From contig NZ_QLAE01000003.1 of NCBI RefSeq assembly GCF_005876855.1, positions 124,001 to 188,000 on the forward strand: a DNA stretch of 64,000 nt, in the 5' to 3' direction. The position numbers and the translations under genes are program-made. Positions 9,747 through 19,058 of the stretch are shown here, piece by piece. The stretch is from Stutzerimonas nosocomialis. Lineage in GTDB: Bacteria; Pseudomonadota; Gammaproteobacteria; Pseudomonadales; Pseudomonadaceae. The notes under the pieces are model-generated. The model had not been told where the DNA came from. It saw nothing but the letters and a program-made list of their open reading frames with translations, and searched no databases. Numbering within the stretch: position 1 is the stretch's first letter; each line of letters opens with the position of its first letter.

Positions 9747-9966
9747 CGTCCTTTACTCCTTGCAGCGCGGTCCGGGCGCTGCGTCGTGCCGCTGCCGACA
9801 TGGCAGAACGGCCGTGGTAAGCGTTGTGTTGGGCGCGCCTTCCTGGCGGCCGCTGACGCCGAGACGAGTGGGTGCTGTCTCGATCGTCGCGCGGATTCAT
9901 CCCTATGGCCGTTGTGCGGCTCTGCTCGGACGCAAGGTTCGACGTCCTCTCATTTTTCTCACGCGG

Positions 9967-10686
9967 TTACTCGGTGCGCTGGAACTTGAGATCCCAGACA
10001 CCATGCCCGAGGCGTTCGCCACGGCGTTCGAACTTGGTCACCGGTCGCTCCTCGGGACGAGGGACGAAACCGTCCTCGCCACCCAGGTTGCGGTAGCCGG
10101 CCACCGCGTTCATCACCTCGAGCATGTGCTCGGCATAGGGCTGCCAATCGGTCGCCATATGGAGCACGCCCCCGGCCTTGAGCTTCTGTCGCACCAGGTC
10201 CGCGAAGGCGGGCTGGACGATACGCCGCTTGTGGTGGCGGCTCTTGTGCCAGGGGTCTGGAAAAAACAGCAAAACCCGGTCCAGGCTCGCATCGGCGACG
10301 CAGGTGCGCAGCACCTCCAGCGCATCGCAGCTGTAGACCCGGACGTTATTCATGTCGCGCGCCAGCAGGCCGCTGAGCAGCGCCCCGACGCCCGGCTTGT
10401 GCACCTCGACACCGATGAAATCCTGCTCTGGCGCCGCCGCCGCCATTTCCAGCGTCGAATGGCCCATGCCGAAACCGATCTCGAAGGTCAGCGGCGCCGT
10501 ACGGCCGAAGACCCGGGAAAAATCCTGCATCCCCTGCTCCAGCTCGAGACCGAAGCGCGGCCAGCCCTCTTCGAGGGCCCGCTGCTGCCCGACCGTGGTA
10601 CGGCCGGCGCGCATGACGAAGCTCTTGACGGTGCGCATCGGGCGTTGTCCGGTCGGTTCGCCGGAGGGTTGCTGCATATCGCTCAT
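9967..10686 (-). CDS. trmB: tRNA (guanine-N7)-methyltransferase TrmB
   Basis: Encodes 239 residues from the ATG at 10686 (AGGAC site seven bases upstream). TrmB adds a methyl group to N7 of G46 in the variable loop of tRNAs, using SAM. The SAM-binding EIGFGMGHS near residue 70, the [12 protein letters not shown] strand, and the [15 protein letters not shown] motif that contacts tRNA are all present, as is the [13 protein letters not shown] segment. It follows thiG at a 60-bp gap, in the order known from P. aeruginosa. Confidence 0.97.
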   Translation of the reverse strand: MSDMQQPSGEPTGQRPMRTVKSFVMRAGRTTVGQQRALEEGWPRFGLELEQGMQDFSRVFGRTAPLTFEIGFGMGHSTLEMAAAAPEQDFIGVEVHKPGVGALLSGLLARDMNNVRVYSCDALEVLRTCVADASLDRVLLFFPDPWHKSRHHKRRIVQPAFADLVRQKLKAGGVLHMATDWQPYAEHMLEVMNAVAGYRNLGGEDGFVPRPEERPVTKFERRGERLGHGVWDLKFQRTE

Positions 10687-10746
10687 GGGTGTCCTGCACA
10701 TACGGAAAAATGCGGCGTCCCGGTCGTCGTGCGGCCGGGGCTCCGT

Positions 10747-11541
10747 TCAGTTGATCAGCCCTTCCAGGGGGGAAGAGGCGCTGGCGTAGAGTTTCTTCGG
10801 CATGCGGCCGGCCAGGTAGGCCAGGCGTCCCGCCTCGATGGCGTGCTTCATCGCCTCGGCCATCAGCACCGGATTCTGCGCGTGGGCGATGGCGCTGTTC
10901 ATCAGCACCGCTTCGCAGCCGAGTTCCATGGCGATGGTGGCATCCGAGGCGGTGCCGACCCCGGCATCGACCAGCACCGGGACGGTGGCTTCCTCGAGGA
11001 TGATGCGCAGGTTGTAGGGGTTGCAGATCCCCAGGCCGGTGCCGATCAGGCCGGCCAGCGGCATCACCGCGATGCAGCCCATCTCGGCCAGCTGGCGCGC
11101 GATGATCGGGTCATCGCTGGTGTAGACCATCACGTCGAAGCCGTCCTTGATCAGCACTTCGGCGGCCTTGAGGGTCTCGATCACGTTAGGGAACAGGGTC
11201 TTCTGGTCGGCCAGCACTTCGAGCTTGACCAGGTTGTGCCCGTCCAGCAGCTCGCGCGCCAGGCGGCAGGTGCGCACCGCCTCGGTGGCGTCGTAGCAGC
11301 CGGCGGTGTTCGGCAGGATGGTGTAGCGATCCGGGGAGATGACGTCGAGCAGGTTCGGCTCGCCCGGGTTCTGTCCGATGTTGGTGCGGCGGACCGCGAC
11401 CGTGACGATTTCAGCACCGGAGGCGGCGATGGCCGCGCCGGTCTGCTCGAGATCCTTGTATTTGCCGGTGCCCACCAGCAGGCGCGACTGGTAGGTACGG
11501 CCGGCAAGGGTAAAGGGCTTGTCGTGGGGAGCTGGGGTCAT
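10747..11541 (-). CDS. thiG: Thiazole synthase ThiG
   Basis: Encodes 264 residues. ThiG makes the thiazole phosphate moiety of thiamine from deoxyxylulose phosphate, dehydroglycine or iminoglycine and the ThiS thiocarboxylate. It has a TIM barrel; [14 protein letters not shown] carries the family's Schiff-base lysine region and GVGTASDA plus [11 protein letters not shown] form the phosphate-binding end. The ATG at 11541 fits the family start; the frame is open for another 32 codons upstream but these run back through the gap to thiS. Located 55 bp after thiS, presumably one operon. Confidence 0.97.
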   Translation of the reverse strand: MTPAPHDKPFTLAGRTYQSRLLVGTGKYKDLEQTGAAIAASGAEIVTVAVRRTNIGQNPGEPNLLDVISPDRYTILPNTAGCYDATEAVRTCRLARELLDGHNLVKLEVLADQKTLFPNVIETLKAAEVLIKDGFDVMVYTSDDPIIARQLAEMGCIAVMPLAGLIGTGLGICNPYNLRIILEEATVPVLVDAGVGTASDATIAMELGCEAVLMNSAIAHAQNPVLMAEAMKHAIEAGRLAYLAGRMPKKLYASASSPLEGLIN

Positions 11542-11596
11542 GAGAGCCTCTCGTGGGCGGGTTGCGGCGAGCGATCGGGCGGGGCGCGTGGGCGAC

Positions 11597-11797
11597 TCAG
11601 CCGCCACCGATGGCGTGCACGACCTCGACCTGGTCACCTTCGCTCAACGGCGTCTCGGCGTGCAGGCTGCGCGGCACGATGTCCTGGTTGAGTTCGACCG
11701 CAACGCGTCGCCCGGTCAGTTCGAGGTGCTGCAACAGATCGGCTACGGTCTGCCCCTGCGTGAGCTCGAAAGGCTCGCCATTCAATTGAATCCGCAT
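11597..11797 (-). CDS. thiS: Sulfur carrier protein ThiS
   Basis: Encodes 66 residues of a ubiquitin-like beta-grasp protein ending in Gly-Gly, the C-terminus that is adenylated and thiocarboxylated to supply sulfur for thiazole synthesis. The start MRIQLNGEP at 11797 is the family start; an in-frame ATG ten codons upstream is unlikely. It directly precedes thiG on the same strand. Confidence 0.95.
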   Translation of the reverse strand: MRIQLNGEPFELTQGQTVADLLQHLELTGRRVAVELNQDIVPRSLHAETPLSEGDQVEVVHAIGGG

Positions 11798-11900
11798 GGT
11801 CTGATCACTGTCGGAAGGGCCCGCCATTCTACGCGAACCCGGTTCGCGACCAAAGACGAACCTACAGTCATTCGTCCTGCAATTGACGGCCCATGCGTCA

Positions 11901-12284
11901 TCAGGACATCGGCGGGGTCATTCGCCAGGCGACGACGATCAGACAGGCCCAGCCGGCGAGAAAGCTGACACCGCCCAGCGGGGTGATCATGCCCAGCCGG
12001 CCGATGCCGCTCAGCGTCAGCAGATACAGGCTGCCGGAAAACAGCACGATGCCCAGGGTGAACAGCCCGCCGGCGATGCCTATCAGGCGGCCCGGCAGGT
12101 GCAGGCTCAGGAGGGCGACGCCGAACAGCGCCAGCGCATGGATCAGCTGGTAGTGCACGCCGGTCTGGAATACCGCCAGGTAATCGCTGCTGAGCCGGTT
12201 TTTCAGGCCGTGGGCAGCGAACGCACCGAGCGCCACACCGGTCATGGCAAAGAAGGCAGCGAGCATCAGCAGGAGTCGGGTCAT
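11901..12284 (-). CDS. DUF423 domain-containing membrane protein
   Basis: A 127-residue protein with four probable membrane segments and the family motif GAFAAHGLKNRLS near residues 20-32, followed by QTGVHYQLIHALAL. These are hallmarks of DUF423 (YgdD-like) inner-membrane proteins. It lies in the same place as its counterpart beside thiS and mtgA in P. aeruginosa. Function is unknown to me. Confidence 0.9.
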   Translation of the reverse strand: MTRLLLMLAAFFAMTGVALGAFAAHGLKNRLSSDYLAVFQTGVHYQLIHALALFGVALLSLHLPGRLIGIAGGLFTLGIVLFSGSLYLLTLSGIGRLGMITPLGGVSFLAGWACLIVVAWRMTPPMS

Positions 12285-12382
12285 TCGATCGGCCTCGGTA
12301 AAAGTTGGCGAAAAATGTAATGATCGGACGCGCGCGCCCTGTCATGCAATCTTCGACACGCCAGCCAGCGGTACGCCGCCGG

Positions 12383-12388
12383 TATAAT
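12383..12388 (+). promoter_or_regulatory. Candidate -10 element for mtgA
   Basis: A perfect TATAAT occurs at 12383-12388, 35 bp before the mtgA ATG, in the gap divergent to the DUF423 gene. No convincing -35 hexamer is seen at 16-19 bp, so this is a partial promoter call. Confidence 0.4.
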
Positions 12389-12417
12389 GCCCCGACCCAG
12401 GAAACCGATTGTCCCTC

Positions 12418-13146
12418 ATGCTCCGGACCCTGCTCCGCCGCCTCGTCAAACTGCTGCTCTGGATGGCCGCCCTGTCGGTCGTGCTGGTATTGGTCCTGCG
12501 CTGGGTTCCCCCGCCGTTCACCGCGCTGATGATCGAACGCAAGATCGAGTCGTTCGGCAGCGAGCGGAGCCTCGACCTGCAGCGCACCTGGCGCCCCTGG
12601 TCGGAGCTTCCGGACGACCTGAAGATGGCGGTCATCGCGGCCGAGGACCAGAAGTTCGCCGAGCACTGGGGCTTCGACCTCGCCGCGATCCGCGCGGCGT
12701 TCGAGCACAACGAACAGGGCGGCTCGCTGCGGGGCGCCAGCACGCTGAGCCAGCAGGTGGGCAAGAACCTGTTTCTCTGGTCCGGTCGCAGTTGGGCGCG
12801 CAAGGGGCTCGAGGTCTGGTTCACCGCCCTGATCGAACTCCTCTGGCCCAAGCAACGCATCCTCGAGGTCTACCTCAACAGCGTCGAATGGGGCGATGGC
12901 ATCTTCGGCGCCGAGGCCGCGGCGCGCCATCACTTCAACGTCGGCGCGCCATACCTGTCGACCCAGCAGGCCAGCCAGCTCGCCGCCGTGCTGCCCAACC
13001 CGCGCCAGTGGAGCGCCGGCAAGCCCAGCGCCTACGTGACCCGCCGGGCGAGTTGGATCCGCCAGCAGATGCGCCAGCTCGGCGGCAGCCATTACCTGAC
13101 GCGCCTCGAAGGCGAGCGCCCGAGCTGGTGGCCGTCATGGCTGTAA
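12418..13146 (+). CDS. mtgA: Monofunctional biosynthetic peptidoglycan transglycosylase MtgA
   Basis: Encodes 242 residues: a short cytosolic N-terminus, one membrane anchor (about residues 10-30), and a periplasmic GT51 domain that polymerises lipid II. The catalytic glutamate region AAEDQKFAEHWGFD (near 75-88), the GGSLRGASTLSQQVGKN motif and the RKGLEVW / EVYLNSVEWG motifs are intact. The ATG at 12418 matches homologues; a TTG at 12409, better placed for the AGGA at 12400, would add three residues. The stop TAA shares its last base with an ATG of the following kinase gene. Confidence 0.95.
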   Translation: MLRTLLRRLVKLLLWMAALSVVLVLVLRWVPPPFTALMIERKIESFGSERSLDLQRTWRPWSELPDDLKMAVIAAEDQKFAEHWGFDLAAIRAAFEHNEQGGSLRGASTLSQQVGKNLFLWSGRSWARKGLEVWFTALIELLWPKQRILEVYLNSVEWGDGIFGAEAAARHHFNVGAPYLSTQQASQLAAVLPNPRQWSAGKPSAYVTRRASWIRQQMRQLGGSHYLTRLEGERPSWWPSWL

Positions 13147-15734
13147 TGGAGCACCCGATCGAGCGCCACGGCCTGCCGCGCGAATCGGGCCCGCAGCCAA
13201 TCCCCGAACCCCACGGCCTGAGACGCCTGCTGCACAGGCGCAACGCGCTCGCCTGGCTGGTCCTGGCCTTCACCCTGCTGGTGCAGATGATCATCCTCCA
13301 GAACCTGCGCGGCAACGAAAGCCGCGCGGCGCAGGAGCAGTTCCAGATGCTCGCCAACAAGGTGACCGAGGCCATCGAGCAGCGCCTCGTCAACCACGAG
13401 CAAATCCTGCTCGGCGCCGCCGGCCTGTTCGACGCCAGCGGCGAAGTCGATCGCGACCAGTGGCGTCGCTATGTCGAGCGCCTGCAGCTGACCACACGCT
13501 ATCCCGGCATCCAGGGCGTCGGCTTCGGCAAGGTGGTGCGCCAGCAGGAGCGCGACGCGCACATCCAGAGCCTGCGCGCCGAAGGCTTTCCCGACTACGA
13601 CATTCATCCTCCGGGCGAGCGGCCGCTGTACATCAACGTGATCTACCTGGAGCCCTTCGTCGGCCGCAACACCGTGACGCTGGGCTACGACATGTTTTCC
13701 GAGCCGGTACGCCAGCAGGCGCTGCTGCGCGCCGCCGAGCTGGGCCTGGCCAGCGTGACCGACAAGGTCACCCTGCGGCAGGAAACCCCGGACAGCACGC
13801 AAGCCGGCATCCTGCTCTACGTCCCGGTCTACCGCCCCGGCATGCCGCTGGCGCTGCCGATGCAGCGCATGGAGGCCTTGATCGGCGTCGTCTACAGCCC
13901 CTACCGGGTCAGCGACCTGATGCGAGGCATCCTCGGGCCGGCCGATCCGAAGCTCAACCTGACGATCTATTCCGGCGACAGCGAGGCATCCGACGACCTG
14001 ATCTTCGCCACCGACCGCACCGGCAAGCACAGCCCGCGCTACAGCAGCCTGCAGCACATCCGCCTTTATGGTCAGATCTGGACGCTGCGCCTGGACAGCC
14101 AGCCCGAGTTCGAGAACGCCTTCCACGCCAACGAGGCGTTGCTGGTCGTCCTCTGCATCGGCCTGAGCGCCCTGCTGTTCCTGCTGACCTCCTCGCTGAC
14201 CGTGCGCCGCAGCCGGGCCGAGGCGCTGGCCCGGCAGATGACCGAGCAGATCCGGCGCAACGAGCGGGAACTGCGCCTGAGCGAAGAACGTCTCGCACTG
14301 GCGCTCAAGGGCAGCAACGACGGCCTGTGGGACCTGAACCTGCAGACCGGTACCTTCTTCGCGTCCCCGCGCAGCATGCAGATGCTCGGCTACTACCCCG
14401 GCGAGCTCGAGTCCGACATGGGGCTGTGGGAGCGGATGATGGTGGCCGATGACCTGGATGCCGAGAGGGAACGCCTGAACCAGACCCTGCAATCGCAACG
14501 CGAACACTTCACCAGCGAGCTGCGCCTGCAGCATCGCAACGGCCAGGTGGTGCCGGTGCTGGTGCGCGGTTACGTCCAGCGCGACGGCCAGGGCAAGCCG
14601 CAGCGGGTGAGCGGCACCATCATGGACCTGACCGAGCACAAGCGCGTCGAACAGCTGAAGAACGAGTTCGTCTCCACGGTCAGCCACGAACTGCGCACAC
14701 CGCTGACCTCCATCGCCGGCGCCCTGGGCCTGATCAACGGCGGCGTGCTCGGCGAGGTTCCCGCCCCGATGCAACAGCTGCTGGAGATCGCCCACCGCAA
14801 CAGCCTGCGCCTGAAGCACCTGATCAACGACCTGCTGGACATGGAAAAGATCGCGGCCGGCAAGATGAGCTTCAACCGCCGCGAGCATGCCCTGCGCGAC
14901 CTGCTGGAAGAGGCGCTGGCCAGCAACCAGTCGTTCGCCGCCCAGCACGGGGTGCACTGCACGCTGGAGGCGCAGACCCGCCCGGCACGCGTCTGGGTCG
15001 ACGGGCTGCGGCTGCAGCAGGTGCTGGCCAACTTCCTCTCCAACGCCATCAAGTTCTCGCCGCCCGGTGGAGAAGTGCGCCTGCAAAGCGCCGTCAACGA
15101 GGACGTGGTACGCATCAGCGTCATCGACCAGGGCCCCGGCATACCCGACAGTTTCCGCCAGCGGATCTTCCAGAAGTTCGCCCAGGCCGACAGTTCCGAC
15201 AGCCGCGAGAAAGGCGGTACCGGGCTGGGCCTGGCGATCAGCAAGGAACTGATCGAACGCATGGGCGGCAGCCTGGGTTTCGAGTCCGTAGTGGGCCGAG
15301 GGGCGACCTTCTGGTGCGAGCTCCCGGTGCTCGACGACCCCGTCCCGGATGCCGGCAACGACCAACCGCGGCTGCTGGTCATCGAGGACGAACCGGACAC
15401 CGGCCGCCTGCTGCACCTGATGCTGCGCAACGCCGGCTACGGCGTCGACCGTGTCGAGAGCCTGCACCAGGCACGGGAAAAGCTGGCCCAGATGCACTAC
15501 CTCGCGGTGACCCTAGACCTGCACCTGCCCGACGGCAATGGTCGTCAACTGATCGACGAGATGCGCAAGGACTCGGCCACGCGCGCGATCCCGATCATCG
15601 TCATCTCGGCCGCCAACAGCCTCGACCAGCAACAGCCGCAACCGGGCGTCATCTGGCTGCACAAACCGATCAGCGATGCTCAGTTGCTGGCGGCAGTCGA
15701 GCGGGCACGGCAGTCGGCGTCTCCCCTTCCCTGA
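13146..15734 (+). CDS. CHASE-PAS hybrid sensor histidine kinase with C-terminal receiver
   Basis: Encodes 862 residues (ATG at 13137 is an equally possible start). Order: basic N-terminus, first membrane helix (about 34-56), a periplasmic CHASE-type sensor (about 75-290), second membrane helix (about 330-350), PAS domain (about 375-495), HisKA with phospho-accepting His514 in SHELRTPL, ATPase domain with N-box (LANFLSNAIKFS), G1 DQGPGIP and G2 GGTGLGLAISKE, then a receiver whose acceptor is Asp791 (LDLHLPDG). It overlaps the mtgA stop by one base. No Hpt or DNA-binding output is present, so a partner elsewhere is needed. The signal is unknown; I do not recall a kinase here in P. aeruginosa. 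Confidence 0.92.
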   Translation: MEHPIERHGLPRESGPQPIPEPHGLRRLLHRRNALAWLVLAFTLLVQMIILQNLRGNESRAAQEQFQMLANKVTEAIEQRLVNHEQILLGAAGLFDASGEVDRDQWRRYVERLQLTTRYPGIQGVGFGKVVRQQERDAHIQSLRAEGFPDYDIHPPGERPLYINVIYLEPFVGRNTVTLGYDMFSEPVRQQALLRAAELGLASVTDKVTLRQETPDSTQAGILLYVPVYRPGMPLALPMQRMEALIGVVYSPYRVSDLMRGILGPADPKLNLTIYSGDSEASDDLIFATDRTGKHSPRYSSLQHIRLYGQIWTLRLDSQPEFENAFHANEALLVVLCIGLSALLFLLTSSLTVRRSRAEALARQMTEQIRRNERELRLSEERLALALKGSNDGLWDLNLQTGTFFASPRSMQMLGYYPGELESDMGLWERMMVADDLDAERERLNQTLQSQREHFTSELRLQHRNGQVVPVLVRGYVQRDGQGKPQRVSGTIMDLTEHKRVEQLKNEFVSTVSHELRTPLTSIAGALGLINGGVLGEVPAPMQQLLEIAHRNSLRLKHLINDLLDMEKIAAGKMSFNRREHALRDLLEEALASNQSFAAQHGVHCTLEAQTRPARVWVDGLRLQQVLANFLSNAIKFSPPGGEVRLQSAVNEDVVRISVIDQGPGIPDSFRQRIFQKFAQADSSDSREKGGTGLGLAISKELIERMGGSLGFESVVGRGATFWCELPVLDDPVPDAGNDQPRLLVIEDEPDTGRLLHLMLRNAGYGVDRVESLHQAREKLAQMHYLAVTLDLHLPDGNGRQLIDEMRKDSATRAIPIIVISAANSLDQQQPQPGVIWLHKPISDAQLLAAVERARQSASPLP

Positions 15735-16329
15735 CCTCGCCGAGGGCGGCTCGCGGCGTGACCCGCAGCCAGTCCAGGGTCCCGTCGCGCACCATCAGGG
15801 TCATGCCCCGCTGCGGATAGAACCAGCCCTCGCCCTGCCCCAGCGCGTAGCGCATTCGCGGCTCGCCCAGGCTGGCGACGAGGTCGCGAACCGGGACCGG
15901 CTCGGCGGGCGTCAGGACCACGTCCGCCAGCCGGCGGGCCGACATCGCCTGCATCACCGTGTCGGCCAGTCGCTGCGGCGAGGCATCGGCGCCGCTGGCC
16001 TGCGCCAGACTGGCCCGCTCGTGATCCTCCAGTTGCAGCTCGCCTAGCAGATCGAGCGATGGCTCGGCCGCGGCAAGGCGCCCGCCATAGCTCAGCACGA
16101 CCCGGCCTTCTTCGCGCCGCACCCACAACGCTCCTTCCGGCGCCTGCTCACGCAGGCCCTGCAGGGTCAGCTGCCCGGCGGCCATCGGCTCGAACAGCGG
16201 GCCCTGCAGCTCGGTCAGCCAGGCCACCGGCGAGCCCTGGCGGAAGAAGGCCAGCCAGAGCCCAAGGGCAAAACAGCAAACGCCCAGTACGGCGAAGAAC
16301 AGCAGGTGAGCAGGACGAAACGGCAACAT
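15670..16329 (-). CDS. Membrane-anchored protein of unknown function (PA0377-like position)
   Basis: Encodes 219 residues beginning MLPFRPAHLLFF, with a single N-terminal hydrophobic segment (about residues 8-28) that is an uncleaved anchor or signal peptide, then a soluble probable periplasmic domain without motifs I recognise. A CGGAG site lies six bases upstream of the ATG. It sits between rpoH and mtgA, as a conserved hypothetical does in P. aeruginosa. Its 3' end overlaps the 3' end of the convergent kinase gene by 65 bp. The rpoH terminator lies just upstream of its start. Confidence 0.8.
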   Translation of the reverse strand: MLPFRPAHLLFFAVLGVCCFALGLWLAFFRQGSPVAWLTELQGPLFEPMAAGQLTLQGLREQAPEGALWVRREEGRVVLSYGGRLAAAEPSLDLLGELQLEDHERASLAQASGADASPQRLADTVMQAMSARRLADVVLTPAEPVPVRDLVASLGEPRMRYALGQGEGWFYPQRGMTLMVRDGTLDWLRVTPRAALGEVREGETPTAVPARLPPATEHR

Positions 16330-16340
16330 GGCAAACTCCG

Positions 16341-16381
16341 GACAACAAAAAGGGCCGCCCGGACGGTGTCCGGGCGGCCCT
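16341..16381 (-). terminator. Rho-independent terminator of rpoH
   Basis: On the minus strand AGGGCCGCCCGGA, a five-base loop and TCCGGGCGGCCCT form a perfect 13-pair stem (16351-16381), immediately followed by TTTTTGTTGT. It ends the ftsYEX-rpoH direction of transcription. The T-run ends only about 12 bases before the start codon of the next gene on this strand. Confidence 0.9.
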
Positions 16382-16397
16382 GCTACGGATGCGGCGA

Positions 16398-17252
<855 letters not shown>

Positions 17253-17364
17253 GCAGATCCTCCAACTCACGAAGCTGCAGCAGTTTAGCATTGAGCCATC
17301 GGACTGCAAGCCTGTGGAAAAGTTCCGCGCCACGCCCAATTAGCGCAACGATATCAATAAGTTA

Positions 17365-18390
17365 TCAGCGAGGCGCCAGTTCGCTCAGGTGACGGGCAAC
17401 GGCCAGCCAGGCACCGATGTAGCCGAGCAGCACCGCCCCCAGCACCAGCGAGAATCCATCTCCCGAGGGCACCCCCGACAAGCCGAAGTCGCTGCCGTAG
17501 AGGCCGGCCAGCCGCACCACGGCCTCGTTCAGCCAGCCCAGTCCGTAGGCCAGCACCAGCCAGGCCAGCAGGCCGGCGCCGAGGCCGTAGATCGCGCCCA
17601 TATAAAGGAAGGGGCGGCGCACGTAACCGTCGGTCCCGCCCACCAGCTTGACCACTTCGATCTCGGTGCGGCGGTTCTCGATGTGCAGCCGAATGGTGTT
17701 ACCGATCACCAGCAGCAAGGTGGCGACCAGCAGCAGCGTGAGGCCGAACACGAAGCGGTCGCCCAGCCGCAGGATGGCGCTCAGGCGCTCGACCCACAGC
17801 AGGTCCAGCTGCGCCTGCTGCACGCCCGGCATCTCGGCCAGCTGCTGGCGCAGGGCTTCGAGCTTGTCCCTGTCGACTTCGTGGGGGGTGACCAGGATCA
17901 CCCCGGGCAGCGGGTTGTCGGGCAGCTCCTTGAGCGCCTCGCCAAGGCCGGACAGCTGCTGGAACTCCTCCAGCGCACTCTCGCGGCTGATCCACTGCGC
18001 CTCTTCGACGTCGGGCATGGCGTCGATCTCGGCCCTCAGGGCCTCGCCCGCGGCGCTGTCGACATCCAGCTGCATGAACAGCGAGATCTGCGCCGCACGC
18101 TGCCAGGAGCCGCCAAGCCGCTCGACGTTGTCCAGCAACAGGGCCAGCCCCATCGGCAGGCTCAGGGCGACGGCCATCACCAGGCAGGTGAAGAAGCTGC
18201 CGATCGGCTGCTTGCCGAGCCGGCGCAGGCTGTCGACCAGACTGGCGCGGTGGCTTTCGAGCCAGGCATGCAGCAGCGCTTTGAAGTCCGGCTCGTCCGG
18301 GTTTCTCGGTGGCTTGCTCGGCTTGACCGAACCGCCCACCCGCTCGGCCGTGCTGGACGCCTTGGACTTGCGATCAGGTGTAGCGCTCAT
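17365..18390 (-). CDS. ftsX: Cell-division permease-like protein FtsX
   Basis: Encodes 341 residues: an unusually charged cytosolic N-tail of about 65 residues, first membrane helix (about 65-87), a periplasmic loop of about 120 residues, and three C-terminal membrane helices flanking IRLHIENRRTEIEVVKLVGGTDGYVRRPFLY, the cytosolic coupling loop. FtsX partners with FtsE to control septal peptidoglycan hydrolases through its periplasmic loop. Its ATG overlaps the ftsE TGA (ATGA at 18388-18392). Confidence 0.97.
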   Translation of the reverse strand: MSATPDRKSKASSTAERVGGSVKPSKPPRNPDEPDFKALLHAWLESHRASLVDSLRRLGKQPIGSFFTCLVMAVALSLPMGLALLLDNVERLGGSWQRAAQISLFMQLDVDSAAGEALRAEIDAMPDVEEAQWISRESALEEFQQLSGLGEALKELPDNPLPGVILVTPHEVDRDKLEALRQQLAEMPGVQQAQLDLLWVERLSAILRLGDRFVFGLTLLLVATLLLVIGNTIRLHIENRRTEIEVVKLVGGTDGYVRRPFLYMGAIYGLGAGLLAWLVLAYGLGWLNEAVVRLAGLYGSDFGLSGVPSGDGFSLVLGAVLLGYIGAWLAVARHLSELAPR

Positions 18391-19058
18391 CAGCTGGCCT
18401 CCCCGTCGCCGATCAGACGGCCGCGCTGCAGCGTCAGCATGCGGTGGCGCATACGGGCGATCAGCGCAAGGTCATGGCTGGCGATCAGCACGGTAGTGCC
18501 CAGCCGGTTGATGTCTTCGAACACGCCCATGATTTCCGCGGCGAGCCGTGGGTCGAGGTTGCCGGTAGGCTCGTCGGCCAGCAGCAATGCCGGCCGGTGC
18601 ACCACGGCGCGCGCAATGCCGACGCGTTGCTGCTGGCCGGTCGACAGGTCGGCCGGGTACTGGGTGGCCTTGTCCTTGAGGCTGACGCGCTCGAGCGCGG
18701 TCATGACCCGCTGGCCGATCTCGCGCTTGCCGAGCCCGAGGATCTGCAGCGGCAAGGCCACGTTGTCGAACACCGTGCGATCGAACAGCAGCTGGTGGTT
18801 CTGGAACACCACGCCGATCTGCCGCCGCAGGAACGGAATCTGCGCATTGGTGATGCGCGACAGGTCCTGGCCGGCCAGCAGCAGCTTGCCGGTGGTCGGG
18901 CGCTCCATCGCCAGCAGCAGGCGCAGCAGCGTGCTCTTGCCGGCGCCGGAATGCCCGGTGACGAAAAGGAATTCGCCCCGCTGCGCATGGAATGACAGCT
19001 CGTGCAGACCAATATGGCCGTTCGGGTAGCGTTTGCCGACCTGCTCGAAGCGAATCAT
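18390..19058 (-). CDS. ftsE: Cell-division ATP-binding protein FtsE
   Basis: Encodes 222 residues of an ABC ATPase: Walker A GHSGAGKST near residue 36, Q-loop VVFQNHQLLFDR, signature LSTGQQQRVGIARA, Walker B ALLLADEPTGNLD and switch His in LIASHDLAL. FtsE binds FtsX at the inner face of the membrane and couples division to septal wall cleavage. The ATG at 19058 overlaps the ftsY stop, so ftsY-ftsE-ftsX are one coupled operon. Confidence 0.98.
   Translation of the reverse strand: MIRFEQVGKRYPNGHIGLHELSFHAQRGEFLFVTGHSGAGKSTLLRLLLAMERPTTGKLLLAGQDLSRITNAQIPFLRRQIGVVFQNHQLLFDRTVFDNVALPLQILGLGKREIGQRVMTALERVSLKDKATQYPADLSTGQQQRVGIARAVVHRPALLLADEPTGNLDPRLAAEIMGVFEDINRLGTTVLIASHDLALIARMRHRMLTLQRGRLIGDGEAS

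Noticed and set aside
13092-15497. 801-codon minus-strand open frame across the hybrid kinase gene
   Set aside because: Shadow of the kinase frame; the plus-strand protein has complete, ordered motifs.
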